A stretch of 64,000 nt of DNA from Dethiobacter alkaliphilus AHT 1 (GTDB lineage Bacteria; Bacillota; Dethiobacteria; Dethiobacterales; Dethiobacteraceae): positions 96,901 through 160,900 of the forward strand of contig NZ_ACJM01000008.1 of NCBI RefSeq assembly GCF_000174415.1, given 5' to 3'. Below are positions 1 through 8,893 of this stretch, piece by piece (within the stretch, counting starts at the first letter, position 1; each line of letters opens with the position of its first letter). The notes below the pieces were generated by a model that saw only the letters and a program-made list of their open reading frames with translations, had not been told where the DNA came from and ran no database searches. A program made the position numbers and the translations under genes.

Positions 1-1
1 C

Positions 2-367
2 TATCTACCGGAACAGGCAATGCGTGCCATTGCCCGTTTTATGCGTATACCTCAAAGTCAGGTATACGGAGTGGCAACATTTTTTGGCCAGTTTTACTTT
101 AGCCGTCGTGGGAAGCATGCTATTAAAGTATGTCTGGGTACGGCCTGCCACGTAAAAGGTGCCGGTCGCCTGATGGAAGCTTTTGAGAGGGAAATGGGTA
201 TCGGTTGTGGTTGCATAACTGATGATTACTCATTTAGCCTTGAGAGGGTTAACTGTGTTGGCGCCTGTGCCATTGCTCCTGTTGTCATGGTGGGCGAGGA
301 TGTTTACGGGCACGTTGAAAGTAAGCGTGTAAAGGAGGTTTTGGATATTTATGCGAAAGACTCTTGA
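2..367 (+). CDS. NuoE-like thioredoxin-fold [2Fe-2S] subunit (5' end outside window)
   Basis: The reading frame is open from base 2, so the N-terminus lies upstream of the window; the ATG at 20 is internal. The 121 visible residues match the NuoE/HydA 24-kDa family: a QVYGVATFF stretch, then the [2Fe-2S] ligands CLGTAC (C-x4-C) and CVGAC (C-x3-C). The family passes electrons between the NuoF-like flavoprotein and the rest of a cytoplasmic complex. The gene overlaps the next one by 17 bp, and with NuoF-like and FdhA it forms a three-subunit NAD(P)-linked formate dehydrogenase. It could equally be called HylA/HydC-type. Confidence 0.88.
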   Translation, partial: YLPEQAMRAIARFMRIPQSQVYGVATFFGQFYFSRRGKHAIKVCLGTACHVKGAGRLMEAFEREMGIGCGCITDDYSFSLERVNCVGACAIAPVVMVGEDVYGHVESKRVKEVLDIYAKDS

Positions 368-2207
368 GCCGCTTCGCCAGGAGGCAATTTCTAACTGGCA
401 GAAGTTACAGAATTTTGATAAGCCGATTATCATGGTTGGTGCTGCCACTTGTGGGCGTGCCAGCGGTGCTTTAGATGTGATGCATGCCATCGGCGATAAA
501 CTAAAGGAATTAGATATTGAAGCAATTGTCCGTCAGGTAGGCTGTGTGGGAATGTGTCACTCAGAGGTTCTGGTAGATATTATTAAGCCGGGACGCCCGC
601 GGATCACTTATGCTAATATTACTCCCGATTTGTCAAAAGAACTGGTTGAGGATTATCTTGTTCACGAAAATGCAAGAGAAGATTTGGCAATTTGTGTTTC
701 TGATGATACTCCTGAAGATGACCTTCAGGTCCGGGTTGTAATGCGCAACTGTGGTCATATTGATCCCAACAGTATTACTGATTACCTGGCTCAGGATGGG
801 TATATGGGATTAGCCAAAGCTCTGGAAATGACGCCACAGGAAATCATTGATGAAGTTAAAGAGTCCGGCCTGCGCGGCCGCGGCGGCGGGGGGTTCCCTG
901 CAGGCCGCAAGTGGGAATCCTGCCTGCGCGTGGATGCGGACCAAAAATATGTGATTTGTAATGCCGACGAGGGTGACCCCGGCGCATTTATGGACAGATC
1001 CGTATTGGAGGGCGACCCTCATTCTGTTATTGAAGGGATGGCCATCGCCGGCTATGCCATCGGAGCAACAAAAGGTATTCTTTATGTTCGTGCCGAGTAT
1101 CCTTTAGCTATTCGTCAGCTGAAAATTGCTATTGAACAAGCCAAGGAACGGAACCTGCTGGGCAAAAATATTCTCGGCAGCGGATTTGATTTTGAACTGG
1201 ATATCTTCCAGGGCGCCGGTGCCTTTGTTTGCGGTGAATCAACTGCGTTGGTACTTTCCATTGAAGGCAGGCGCGGCATGCCCAAGCCGCTTCCCCGTCC
1301 AAGGACTTCAGAAGAAGGGCTTTGGGGCAAGCCCACTTTGTTGAACAACGTAAAAACCTTTGCCTGTGTGGCGCAAATCATTCACCGTGGTACAGACTGG
1401 TTCAAAAGTATCGGAACTGAAAACTGTCCCGGTACCGCAGTGTTTGCTTTGACCGGTAAAATTAATAAGAGCGGTCTGATTGAAGTGCCCATGGGGATTC
1501 AATTAGAAAAAATTATTAATGACATCGGTGGTGGCGTTGCCGGTGGGCGTGCTTTCAAAGCTGTTCAGACCGGAGGCCCGTCAGGCGGTTGCCTGCCACC
1601 GGAAATGCTTAACCTGCCTGTAGATTTTGACTCCTTAACGGCTGCCGGCTCTATGATGGGCTCCGGCGGAATGGTTGTTATGGATGATACCACCTGTATG
1701 GTTGACGTGGCCAGATATTTCCTGGAATTTAGTCTGGAAGAATCCTGTGGTCAGTGTACTCCCTGCCGTGCAGGTACAGAGCAGATGCTCACAATCTTAA
1801 ATGATATCAGTCAGGGTAAAGGCCGGGAAGGTGATATCGACCTTCTGGTGGAAATGGGTGAGGCAATTATTGATGGTTCTATCTGTGGCCTTGGTCAAAG
1901 CGCTCCCAACCCTGTCTTAAGTACGATTCGCTATTTCAGAGAAGAATACGAGGCACATATCCGTAACAAAGAGTGCCCTGCCAAAGCCTGTAAAGAGCTT
2001 ATCACCTATACAATTGATGCGGAGAAGTGCTCTGCTTGCGGACGCTGCTTAAAGGCTTGTCCGTCGGAAGCCATAACCGGAGCAAAGAAAACACCGCATG
2101 CCATTGATGCCGAAAAGTGTGACAAGTGCGGTATTTGCTTCACCGAGTGCCCGGATCGCTTTGCTGCGATACAAATTACAACCGGTCGCACTGAGAACTC
2201 AAATTAA
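351..2207 (+). CDS. NuoF-like NADH-binding flavoprotein subunit of formate dehydrogenase
   Basis: The 618-residue product has an N-terminal thioredoxin-like part (Cys34, CVGMC at 65-69), the FMN/NADH core (GRGGGGFPAGRKW near 176-188, CNADEGDPGAFMDR near 203), the [4Fe-4S] motif SCGQCTPCRAG with a later SICGLG, and a C-terminal two-cluster ferredoxin domain (CSACGRCLKACP and CDKCGICFTECP). This is the HydB/HylB architecture, longer than NuoF of complex I. It would exchange electrons between NAD(H), ferredoxin and FdhA. Start ATG follows AAAGGAGG. In relatives such complexes bifurcate electrons; whether this one does is inference. Confidence 0.9.
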   Translation: MRKTLEPLRQEAISNWQKLQNFDKPIIMVGAATCGRASGALDVMHAIGDKLKELDIEAIVRQVGCVGMCHSEVLVDIIKPGRPRITYANITPDLSKELVEDYLVHENAREDLAICVSDDTPEDDLQVRVVMRNCGHIDPNSITDYLAQDGYMGLAKALEMTPQEIIDEVKESGLRGRGGGGFPAGRKWESCLRVDADQKYVICNADEGDPGAFMDRSVLEGDPHSVIEGMAIAGYAIGATKGILYVRAEYPLAIRQLKIAIEQAKERNLLGKNILGSGFDFELDIFQGAGAFVCGESTALVLSIEGRRGMPKPLPRPRTSEEGLWGKPTLLNNVKTFACVAQIIHRGTDWFKSIGTENCPGTAVFALTGKINKSGLIEVPMGIQLEKIINDIGGGVAGGRAFKAVQTGGPSGGCLPPEMLNLPVDFDSLTAAGSMMGSGGMVVMDDTTCMVDVARYFLEFSLEESCGQCTPCRAGTEQMLTILNDISQGKGREGDIDLLVEMGEAIIDGSICGLGQSAPNPVLSTIRYFREEYEAHIRNKECPAKACKELITYTIDAEKCSACGRCLKACPSEAITGAKKTPHAIDAEKCDKCGICFTECPDRFAAIQITTGRTENSN

Positions 2208-2220
2208 GGGAGGGTAGAAC

Positions 2221-4887
2221 ATGGTTACACTCTTTATTGATGATATCGAGGTTAGTATAGAAGAGGGGTCTACGGTTTTTGAAGCCGCAGAAAAAGCAGG
2301 CATTTATATCCCCACCCTCTGTCACCATCCTGATTTATTCACATTTGGTGGCTGCCGGGTTTGCATGGTTGAAGCCAATGGCAAACTGGTAACAGCCTGC
2401 CGTGCTCCTGTAAAAGATGGGATGGTTGTCCAGACTGATGTTGAGGGTGCACGCAAGGTGCAGCGTATGGTTGTGGAGTTGATGCTGACAAAGCATAATG
2501 AAGACTGCCAGACCTGTGCAAAAGATAGCAACTGTAAGCTCCAGGAAGTAGCTAACTATGTTGGGATTACCCCTGACAGGATGGCTATGCTGCGCCGTTC
2601 TGTTCCTGAAGTAGCAATTGATGAAAGCAACCCGTTTTTTAATCTCGACCGTACCCGCTGCATTTTATGTGGAATCTGTATTCGTACCTGTGAGCAGATA
2701 AACGGTGTGGCAGCTCTTGATTTTGGCTTCCGTGGGGAGCATACCGCTGTAGTTACTATGGGTAACAAGCAGATGGCCGAGTCAACCTGCGAATCCTGCG
2801 GCGAATGTATGGAGCGCTGCCCGACCGGTGCATTGGCGCGTAAAGATGACGAGCGTCCTAACCGTGAAGTTAAGTCTGTATGTGGATACTGCGGCGTGGG
2901 CTGCGGCATTCACCTGGGTGTCCGCGGTGACCGGGTTGTATCTGTCCGGGGCGATAAGGAAAACCCTGTTAACAGCGGTCAGCTCTGTGTTAAGGGTCGT
3001 TTTGGCTATAACTTTATTAATCATGAAGACCGCCTGACCACACCCCTTATTAAGCGTGACGGGGAGTTTGTGGAAGCATCCTGGGACGAAGCACTTGATC
3101 TGGTTTCGTCTAAGTTTAAGGAAATTATCGAGGAGTCTGGACCAAAAGCATTGGGCGGTATTAGCTCTGCCCGCTGCACCACAGAGGATAACTATGCCTT
3201 TGCAAAGCTTATCCGCTCACTGGGGACAAATAATCTAGATCATTGCGCCCGACTCTGACACGCCCCCACCGTGGCCGGTCTGGCCACCGTACTTGGTAGT
3301 GGCGCAATGACAAACACTATTGGTGAAGTGGAAGATGCGAACGCTATTTTCGTTATCGGTTCCAACACCACCGAAAACCACCCGATTATCGGGTACAGAA
3401 TTCGCAAAGCTGTTAGAAAGGGCGCCAGGCTGATTGTAGCCGACCCCCGCGAGATCCGTCTTGCTGATGTGGCAGATATTTATATGCCCCTCAGGCCGGG
3501 TACTGATGTTGCCCTCATTAACGGCATGCTGCATGTCATCCTCAAAGAAGAATTGGTGGACAGCGAGTTTATCGCTAACCGCACCGAAGGTTTTGAGGAA
3601 ATGAAAGCAGTAGTTGAAAAATATACTCCTGAATACGCTTCTGAAATTACAGGTGTGCCGGCTGATGACATTGTTGCGGCTGCCAGAATCTATGCAGAAG
3701 CTGACAGCGCTTCAGTTCTCTATACCATGGGAATTACCCAGCATACCAGCGGTACAGATAACGTGCTTTCTCTGGCCAACCTGGTTATGTCCACCGGCAA
3801 CTTTGGCAAGCCCCATGCCGGATTAAATCCTCTGCGTGGTCAGAACAATGTGCAGGGTGCCTGTGATATGGGAGCTCTGCCTACCGTTATTACCGGTTAC
3901 CAGCCGGTAGCCGATGAAAATGTCCGTGCTAAGTTTGAAAAAGCATGGGGAGTCAGCCTGCCTGATAAGCCCGGCATGACTATGACGGAAATGTTCCATG
4001 CGGCAGCAGATGATCGTATCCGCGCCATGTATATTATGGGTGAAAACCCGCTCTTAAGTGATCCCGACGGCAGCCACATTTGTGATTGTCTTGAGAAGAT
4101 GGATTTCCTGGTAGTTCAGGACATCTTCCTGACAGAGACTGCAGAGTTAGCTGACGTGGTGTTGCCTGCCGCAACCTTTGCTGAAAAAGACGGTACTTTT
4201 GTAAATACAGAGCGCCGTGTCCAGCGTGTTCGTCGTGCTTTAAAGCCCCGTGGCGAAAGCAAGCCCGACTGGGAAATCATGCAAATGCTGGCGAAGAAGT
4301 GCGGCTTTGACTGGAATTATGAGTCTGCCGAGCAGATATTTGCTGAAATTGCCCAGTTAACTCCCAGCTATGCCGGGATTAGTTTCGAACGCCTGGAAAA
4401 CGGCGGAGTACAGTGGCCCTGCCCTGCTCCTGATCATCCTGGCACACAATATCTGCATGCCGGCAAATTCAGCCGTGGCCTTGGTAAGTTTAGCCCGGTG
4501 GAGTATCGGCTTTCGTCAGAACAGGCAGATGAGGAATATCCATTCCTGCTCACTACAGGACGCAGCCTCTACCAGTATCATACCGGTACTATGACACGTA
4601 AGACAGAAGGGTTAAACCAGTTCCATCAAGAGGAACTGATGGAAATCAACCCTGCAGATGCCAGTGCCCTTGGAGTGGGAGAAGATGACTCTGTAACGGT
4701 CACCTCTCGACGTGGCACTGTAAAGTCCAGAGTTCATGTCACAGACCGTGTTCAGCCTGGAGTGGTATTCATGACCTTCCACTTCTCAGAAACAGCATCT
4801 AACCTGCTGACAAATCCTGAGGTTTGCCACGTTGCAAAAACACCTGAATTAAAAGTCTGTGCTGTTCGCGTAGAAAAAGCATCATAA
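2221..4887 (+). CDS. fdhA: Selenocysteine-containing formate dehydrogenase catalytic subunit (UGA at 3256 read through)
   Basis: One 888-residue gene, not two ORFs: the TGA at 3256-3258 lies in HCARL-U-HAPTVAGL, the selenocysteine site of the formate dehydrogenase family, so Sec is residue 346. Ligands in order: [2Fe-2S] C34, C45, C48, C60; His-type [4Fe-4S] H92, C96, C99, C105; two ferredoxin clusters C147-C157 and C190-C200; [4Fe-4S] C221, C224, C228, C256; then the Mo/W-bis-MGD domains and the C-terminal molydopterin-binding domain. It oxidises formate or reduces CO2 in the cytoplasm with the two upstream subunits. An automatic caller would split it. Start ATG has GGGAGG. Confidence 0.95.
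3259..3300 (+). promoter_or_regulatory. SECIS element for FdhA selenocysteine insertion
   Basis: Immediately 3' of the UGA the mRNA folds into a perfect 6-bp stem with a GGTCT loop (GTGGCC GGTCT GGCCAC, 3271-3287). The loop starts 18 nt after the UGA, the same spacing and the same GGUCU loop as the known E. coli fdhF SECIS, which SelB recognises. This supports recoding of the UGA and implies selA, selB, selC and selD elsewhere in the genome. Confidence 0.88.
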
Positions 4888-4898
4888 ATAACAACACC

Positions 4899-4927
4899 AA
4901 AAGCGAGTGCCACAGGCACTCGCTTTT
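4899..4927 (+). terminator. Rho-independent terminator after fdhA
   Basis: Perfect 13-bp inverted repeat (AAAAGCGAGTGCC, loop ACA, mirror arm) ending in TTTT, 11 bp after the fdhA stop. It closes the nuoE-nuoF-fdhA operon before the transposase. Confidence 0.85.
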
Positions 4928-4932
4928 AACTT

Positions 4933-4961
4933 GGGGTCAGGTTTAATCTTATTAATCATTT
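4933..4961 (-). repeat. Left inverted repeat of RAYT element
   Basis: GGGGTCAGGTTTAATCTTAT continues to 4961. It is the reverse complement of 5954-5982 with one mismatch (C at 4948), so the two copies bracket the transposase. GGGGTCAGG-type ends are common around REP-associated tyrosine transposases. Confidence 0.85.
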
Positions 4962-5063
4962 GACAATAAACCAAAAGAAAACTTAGAAAATGCCCAAAAT
5001 ATTATAGGAAATTTCAGAATTATGGCGAAATACCAAATATATGATCGAAGGATGGGATCGGTG

Positions 5064-5963
5064 ATGGCAAGAAGAAGGAGAATTCACTATCCTGGTGCAA
5101 TCTATCATATAATTACTCGCGGTAACAACAAAAATAAAATTTTTTCCGATGAACAGGACTACAAAAAACAGTTACTGATATATAAGGATCATCTTGCTCC
5201 TTTTGAAATCGATGTCCTGTCGTACGCACTTTTGCCTAATCATACTCATTTGTTAGCGCAGGTCGGTAATTATGAGCTGGGTTATTTCATGAAGATGGTT
5301 CAGCAGAGGTATACGCAGTACTACAACAAAAAAACTAATTCTGTAGGACATGTGTATCAGGGGCGTTATACCGCGTTTCTGGTTAAAGACCTGTTCTATC
5401 TTAAACAACTGATTGCGTATATTAACTTAAATGCAAAGAAAGCTAATCTTGAACAAGTGCTGGGGCAGTATCGGTGGACAAGCCACTATGAGATAGTTAA
5501 TAACAAGCCGTTTATTCTCAACAAAGCCAAACTGCTACGTCACTTTGACAATGATTATAGTAAAGCAATGAGTGAATATCTGGCTCTGTTGTCGGCGGAT
5601 TCGAATTTTGATCCTGAAATTGATGATTATTATGAAAAAGATGAAAGTGGCATAGCGATACCTAAGAATAAGGAAGTTGTAGTGCGCAGTTTAGATGATT
5701 TAGCAATGTGGGTTGCTTGGCACTTCAATATTGAACCCAGATTTATAACATTTTCATCTAAGGCTCGGAACATAGTAATGGCCCGGCGCGTGCTTATCTT
5801 TTTAGCGCGATATTACTTTAGTATTCCCGGCAAAGAAGTGGCGGAATTTCTCTCAATGACAGAGCAGTATGTGGCGGTCACCACGCAAAAAGCCTGGATG
5901 AACAAAGACACAGAGACGAAAAAAATCGCTGAAGCTATATGGTGTGAGATGTTAAATGATTAA
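5064..5963 (+). CDS. REP-associated tyrosine transposase (RAYT, Y1_Tnp family)
   Basis: 299 residues from the ATG at 5064, where the family's usual opening MARRRRIHYPGAIYHIITRG begins; an in-frame ATG at 5022 lacks this conservation. The HUH metal motif is H60-x-H62 in LLPNHTHLL, and the catalytic tyrosine lies in QRYTQYYN (Y83-Y87). The C-terminal part (ARRVLIFLARYYFS..EVAEFLSM) resembles the DnaA C-terminal helix-turn-helix that many RAYTs carry. RAYTs cut and join single-stranded DNA at palindromic REP-like ends and are usually domesticated. The stop codon lies inside the right inverted repeat. The AT-rich codon use differs from the neighbouring genes, which suggests acquisition. Confidence 0.9.
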   Translation: MARRRRIHYPGAIYHIITRGNNKNKIFSDEQDYKKQLLIYKDHLAPFEIDVLSYALLPNHTHLLAQVGNYELGYFMKMVQQRYTQYYNKKTNSVGHVYQGRYTAFLVKDLFYLKQLIAYINLNAKKANLEQVLGQYRWTSHYEIVNNKPFILNKAKLLRHFDNDYSKAMSEYLALLSADSNFDPEIDDYYEKDESGIAIPKNKEVVVRSLDDLAMWVAWHFNIEPRFITFSSKARNIVMARRVLIFLARYYFSIPGKEVAEFLSMTEQYVAVTTQKAWMNKDTETKKIAEAIWCEMLND

Positions 5964-5989
5964 TAATATTAAACCTGACCCCCGGGAGG
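5954..5989 (+). repeat. Right repeat of RAYT element, first of two direct copies
   Basis: This 36-bp block is the right-hand partner of the inverted repeat at 4933-4961 and contains the transposase stop codon (5961-5963). It is repeated 42 bp downstream at 5996-6031 with two substitutions, giving a tandem pair at the element's right edge. Its GGGAGG end serves as ribosome binding site for fdhD. Confidence 0.85.
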
Positions 5990-5995
5990 GATTGT

Positions 5996-6031
5996 AAATG
6001 ATTAATAACATTAAACCTGACCCCCAGGAGG
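5996..6031 (+). repeat. Second direct copy of RAYT end, forming the start of fdhD
   Basis: Direct copy of 5954-5989 with two mismatches. The fdhD ATG at 5998 and its first codons ([11 protein letters not shown]) are encoded entirely by this repeat, so element DNA now supplies the fdhD N-terminus. Confidence 0.85.
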
Positions 6032-6831
6032 AGAGGCGCATTTGGCGGTTTGATGTTGAGGGTGTGCGCCAGATGGATGATGTGGTGATTCGTGAGGTGC
6101 CGCTGACCATCTACCTTAATGGGCAGGAGTTTGTTACCCTTTTATATACGCCGGAGATGGCGGATATGCTGGCGGTGGGTTTTTTGCGCTCAGAAGGGCT
6201 GGTTAAAGATTTTGGTGATATTACTTCGCTTCGCTTTGACGGTGAGCGGGGGTTTATTTTTGTGGAAACGAAAAACGGCGGTTTGACGGAGAAGCTTTAT
6301 GGGAAACGTACTATTACATCCGGCTGCGGCAAGGGAACGGTGTTTTTTAGTGTACTGGATGCCCTGAAAAATAAGCCGGTGGAGTCTGGGCTTTCCATTA
6401 CATATGAGCAGGTTCTGGGGCTTGTCCGGCAACTGCAGGAAAATGCTGTTTTATTTCAGGCTACCGGCGGAATACATAGTGCAGCCCTTTGTCATCCCGA
6501 CGGTGTGGTTTACACCTGCGAAGATATCGGCCGCCATAACGCGGTGGATAAAATTATCGGTTTATGTTTAAAGAATTCCGTGTCCCTGGAAGATAAAGTT
6601 TTAGTGACCAGCGGACGTATTTCCTCGGAAATCCTGATTAAAACGGCTAAACTGGGCATCCCTGTTCTTTTGTCAAGAGCGGCTCCTACCACGCTTAGTG
6701 TGGAGTTGGCGGATACTCTGGGTGTTACGCTAATTGGTTTTGCACGGGGGAGGCGTTTTAATGTTTACACACACCCTGAGCGTGTTCAGATAAATGAAGT
6801 TATTGGAGGCAATGAAGGTGAAGATAATTGA
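5998..6831 (+). CDS. fdhD: Formate dehydrogenase accessory sulfurtransferase FdhD
   Basis: 277 residues of the FdhD family, which relays sulfur from IscS-type desulfurases to the molybdenum cofactor of formate dehydrogenase. Recognisable parts are the strand [11 protein letters not shown] near 36, [17 protein letters not shown] near 52, TSGCGKG near 107 (one Cys where E. coli FdhD has a CxxC pair), [23 protein letters not shown] and TSGRISSEI. The conserved domain begins near residue 30; the first 11 residues come from the transposon end repeat. The gene belongs functionally to fdhA but is separated from it by a terminator and the RAYT. Confidence 0.92.
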   Translation: MINNIKPDPQEERRIWRFDVEGVRQMDDVVIREVPLTIYLNGQEFVTLLYTPEMADMLAVGFLRSEGLVKDFGDITSLRFDGERGFIFVETKNGGLTEKLYGKRTITSGCGKGTVFFSVLDALKNKPVESGLSITYEQVLGLVRQLQENAVLFQATGGIHSAALCHPDGVVYTCEDIGRHNAVDKIIGLCLKNSVSLEDKVLVTSGRISSEILIKTAKLGIPVLLSRAAPTTLSVELADTLGVTLIGFARGRRFNVYTHPERVQINEVIGGNEGEDN

Positions 6832-7837
6832 TTTGCGCAGTGATACAGTAACCAAACCCACTAAGGCTATGCGGCAGGCAATGATGGATGCCGAGGTGGG
6901 CGATGATGTTTATGGTGAAGACCCAACGGTAAACCGCCTGGAAGAGAAGTCAGCAGAGTTGATGGGTAAGGAGGCAGCTCTTTTTGTCCCCACCGGCAGT
7001 ATGGGAAACCAGTTGGCGCTGATGGTTCATTGTGAGCGGGGGCAGGAAGTGATTTGCGATGCCGATGCCCATGTGTTTCATTACGAAATGGCTGCAGCAG
7101 GCATTCTGTCCGGGGTGCAGCTCTACCCTGTGACGGACTTACATAATGAAAACGGCTTAGGCGTCTTGATTGATCATATCCGTCCTCCCCTTAGTTATTT
7201 GCCGCAGACCAGGCTGATTTGCCTGGAGAATACGCTAAACCGTGGCGGAGGCTCTGTGATGCCGTTGGAGCAGATGGCGGTGGTGTACCGGTTGGCCAGG
7301 GAATACAAGCTGAAGGTTCACCTGGACGGTGCGCGTATTTTCAATGCTGCTACCGCGCTGCAATGTGATGTGACGGATTTGAGTGGTTATGCGGACTCTG
7401 TGATGTTTTGCCTCTCCAAAGGCCTTGGGGCGCCGGTGGGTTCAATTTTGGCCGGCAAAAACGAGTTTATTGAACAGGCGCGCCGTTACCGTAAACTGCT
7501 GGGCGGCGGCATGCGCCAGGCGGGCGTATTGGCTGCTGCAGGGCTGGTGGCACTGGATGACATAGCACAGCTCTCAGACGATCACGAAAATGCTGTGCGG
7601 CTGGCTGAAGGCCTTGCAAAGATTGAAGGTTTATCTGTGGATCTCTCCAAAGTGCAGACTAATATGGTGATGGCAGAAATACAGGAATTATCGGTGCAGG
7701 AATTTCTGGATCGCATTTTAGAAGCCGGTGTGGCTGCCGGGCCTATGGGCCCCGGCAGGGTGCGGTTTGTAACGCACCGTGATGTGACGGCAGCTGATAT
7801 TGATGAAGCCCTGATGCGCATTGGACAGGCCCTTTAG
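6818..7837 (+). CDS. ltaE: Low-specificity L-threonine aldolase
   Basis: PLP enzyme of fold type I that cleaves threonine or allo-threonine to glycine and acetaldehyde. Family hallmarks are [12 protein letters not shown] at the N-terminus, [12 protein letters not shown], the substrate-binding [10 protein letters not shown] and the Schiff-base lysine in [14 protein letters not shown], then [14 protein letters not shown]. The GTG at 6818 (339 residues) sits 8 nt after GGAGG and gives the family's usual N-terminus; ATGs at 6812 and 6794 are alternatives. It overlaps the end of fdhD by 14 bp from the GTG, so it is probably co-transcribed. No metabolic link to formate dehydrogenase is evident beyond C1/glycine metabolism. 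Confidence 0.9.
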   Translation: MKIIDLRSDTVTKPTKAMRQAMMDAEVGDDVYGEDPTVNRLEEKSAELMGKEAALFVPTGSMGNQLALMVHCERGQEVICDADAHVFHYEMAAAGILSGVQLYPVTDLHNENGLGVLIDHIRPPLSYLPQTRLICLENTLNRGGGSVMPLEQMAVVYRLAREYKLKVHLDGARIFNAATALQCDVTDLSGYADSVMFCLSKGLGAPVGSILAGKNEFIEQARRYRKLLGGGMRQAGVLAAAGLVALDDIAQLSDDHENAVRLAEGLAKIEGLSVDLSKVQTNMVMAEIQELSVQEFLDRILEAGVAAGPMGPGRVRFVTHRDVTAADIDEALMRIGQAL

Positions 7838-7847
7838 GCAATAGAAA

Positions 7848-7876
7848 AACAGGTCTCCTTTAGTAGGAGGCCTGTT
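7848..7876. terminator. Bidirectional terminator between convergent genes
   Basis: AACAGGTCTCCT, loop TTAGT, AGGAGGCCTGTT: a 12-bp stem with one G-T pair, with an A-run before it and T-rich sequence after. It lies between ltaE (plus) and the minus-strand gene ending at 7888, and could stop both. Confidence 0.75.
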
Positions 7877-7887
7877 ATCAGTAACTT

Positions 7888-8736
7888 TTAGGCGGTTGGC
7901 TCATCTTGCAGGTCCGCAGGCAAATCAATGCGGCGTGCGGTAACCTGGATTGAGTGCAGGTTGAACCCGGTCAGGTGTTCAATGACTTCTTTAACTACGC
8001 GCTGCACTTCCTGCAGGACCTGAGGAATATTTTGCCGGTAGTAAATGTTAACCTCAATTTCCAGAGAGGCTCCGTCCGGTTTAGAGATTACTTCAATTTT
8101 GCGGATTCGGGAGACGCCGGGCACCTTTGCCGCCACAAAACCAACCATTTCAGAAATTACATGCTCGGCGATGTAGAAGCGTCCCAGGGAGCTGTAAATG
8201 GGGCGGACAATGGAGCGTTCAATTACCACTTTTTTAGTATCTTCGCGATGATTCTTGCCCCAAAAAGATCGTAGCGGGTCTATTAAGTATCCGGGAAAAT
8301 CTTTTTTGATGGCAAAGGTGGGAATGGGAATTACATGCCGGTTTTCTTTGCTGCGCAGCTCCCGTGCCTTATTTATGGCCCGGGGGGAAGCAATTTCTTC
8401 AATGGTAATGATTTTTTGGGGAGCAGGCAGGTTCAGGCGCTCTGCAATACGGTGTGCCATTTTTACAGAGGTGCCTAAGATAAGGATTTTATCTGCCCCT
8501 GCTCGTTTAATTTCTGCTTTTACTTCCAAGGCGTGTTTATCATCATGAAAAATGGCACGTTTAACAGCGCCGATTTTGGTGGCTTCCCGTTTGGCAGATT
8601 TGCCGGCCATTACCTGACTGCCGTGAATTAGCAAGCCGTCATCGATGATGAGGGGAATATTGTGTTTAAAGGCCAGATAGGAAGCCCGGTGGGACTTTCC
8701 TGTGCCGCTGGCGCCAATTAATGCAAATACCTGCAT
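7888..8736 (-). CDS. P-loop NTPase fused to Asp23/Gls24-like domain
   Basis: 282 residues from the ATG at 8736, which has GGAGG 5 nt upstream; an upstream TTG at 8748 is unlikely. A Walker A motif GASGTGKS (residues 8-15) opens a nucleotide-binding domain with IIDDGLLIHG and KILILGTSVKMA segments. From about residue 175 the protein matches the Asp23/Gls24 (DUF322) envelope-stress family: SSLGRFYIAEHVISEMVG, VPGVSRI, then the IEVNIYYRQNIPQV strand. Asp23 proteins lie at the Gram-positive membrane; the P-loop part suggests a nucleotide-regulated version. No function is known to me. It is monocistronic and divergent from the regulator at 8894. Confidence 0.72.
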   Translation of the reverse strand: MQVFALIGASGTGKSHRASYLAFKHNIPLIIDDGLLIHGSQVMAGKSAKREATKIGAVKRAIFHDDKHALEVKAEIKRAGADKILILGTSVKMAHRIAERLNLPAPQKIITIEEIASPRAINKARELRSKENRHVIPIPTFAIKKDFPGYLIDPLRSFWGKNHREDTKKVVIERSIVRPIYSSLGRFYIAEHVISEMVGFVAAKVPGVSRIRKIEVISKPDGASLEIEVNIYYRQNIPQVLQEVQRVVKEVIEHLTGFNLHSIQVTARRIDLPADLQDEPTA

Positions 8737-8893
8737 GGGGTCCTCCAACCTGTTAGATTACAAGCGAGACATACTCCAAATATTATAACATAGGTTTGTA
8801 TTTTGAGCCAATAAAGAAAAACTTTAACTTCTAGCAGGAATTCTTCTAATTTTTACGAATATTCTAAAAGAGAACTCCGAGGGGATGATTTTA

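Noticed and set aside
2221..3258. A short protein ending at the TGA at 3256 and a separate gene from 3271
   Set aside because: The TGA is in the selenocysteine position of formate dehydrogenase and a SECIS follows, so this is one gene.
8794..8809. TTTGTATTTTGAGCC occurs here and again near 19892
   Set aside because: A single 15-bp match between two places is expected by chance in 64 kb, and the contexts differ.
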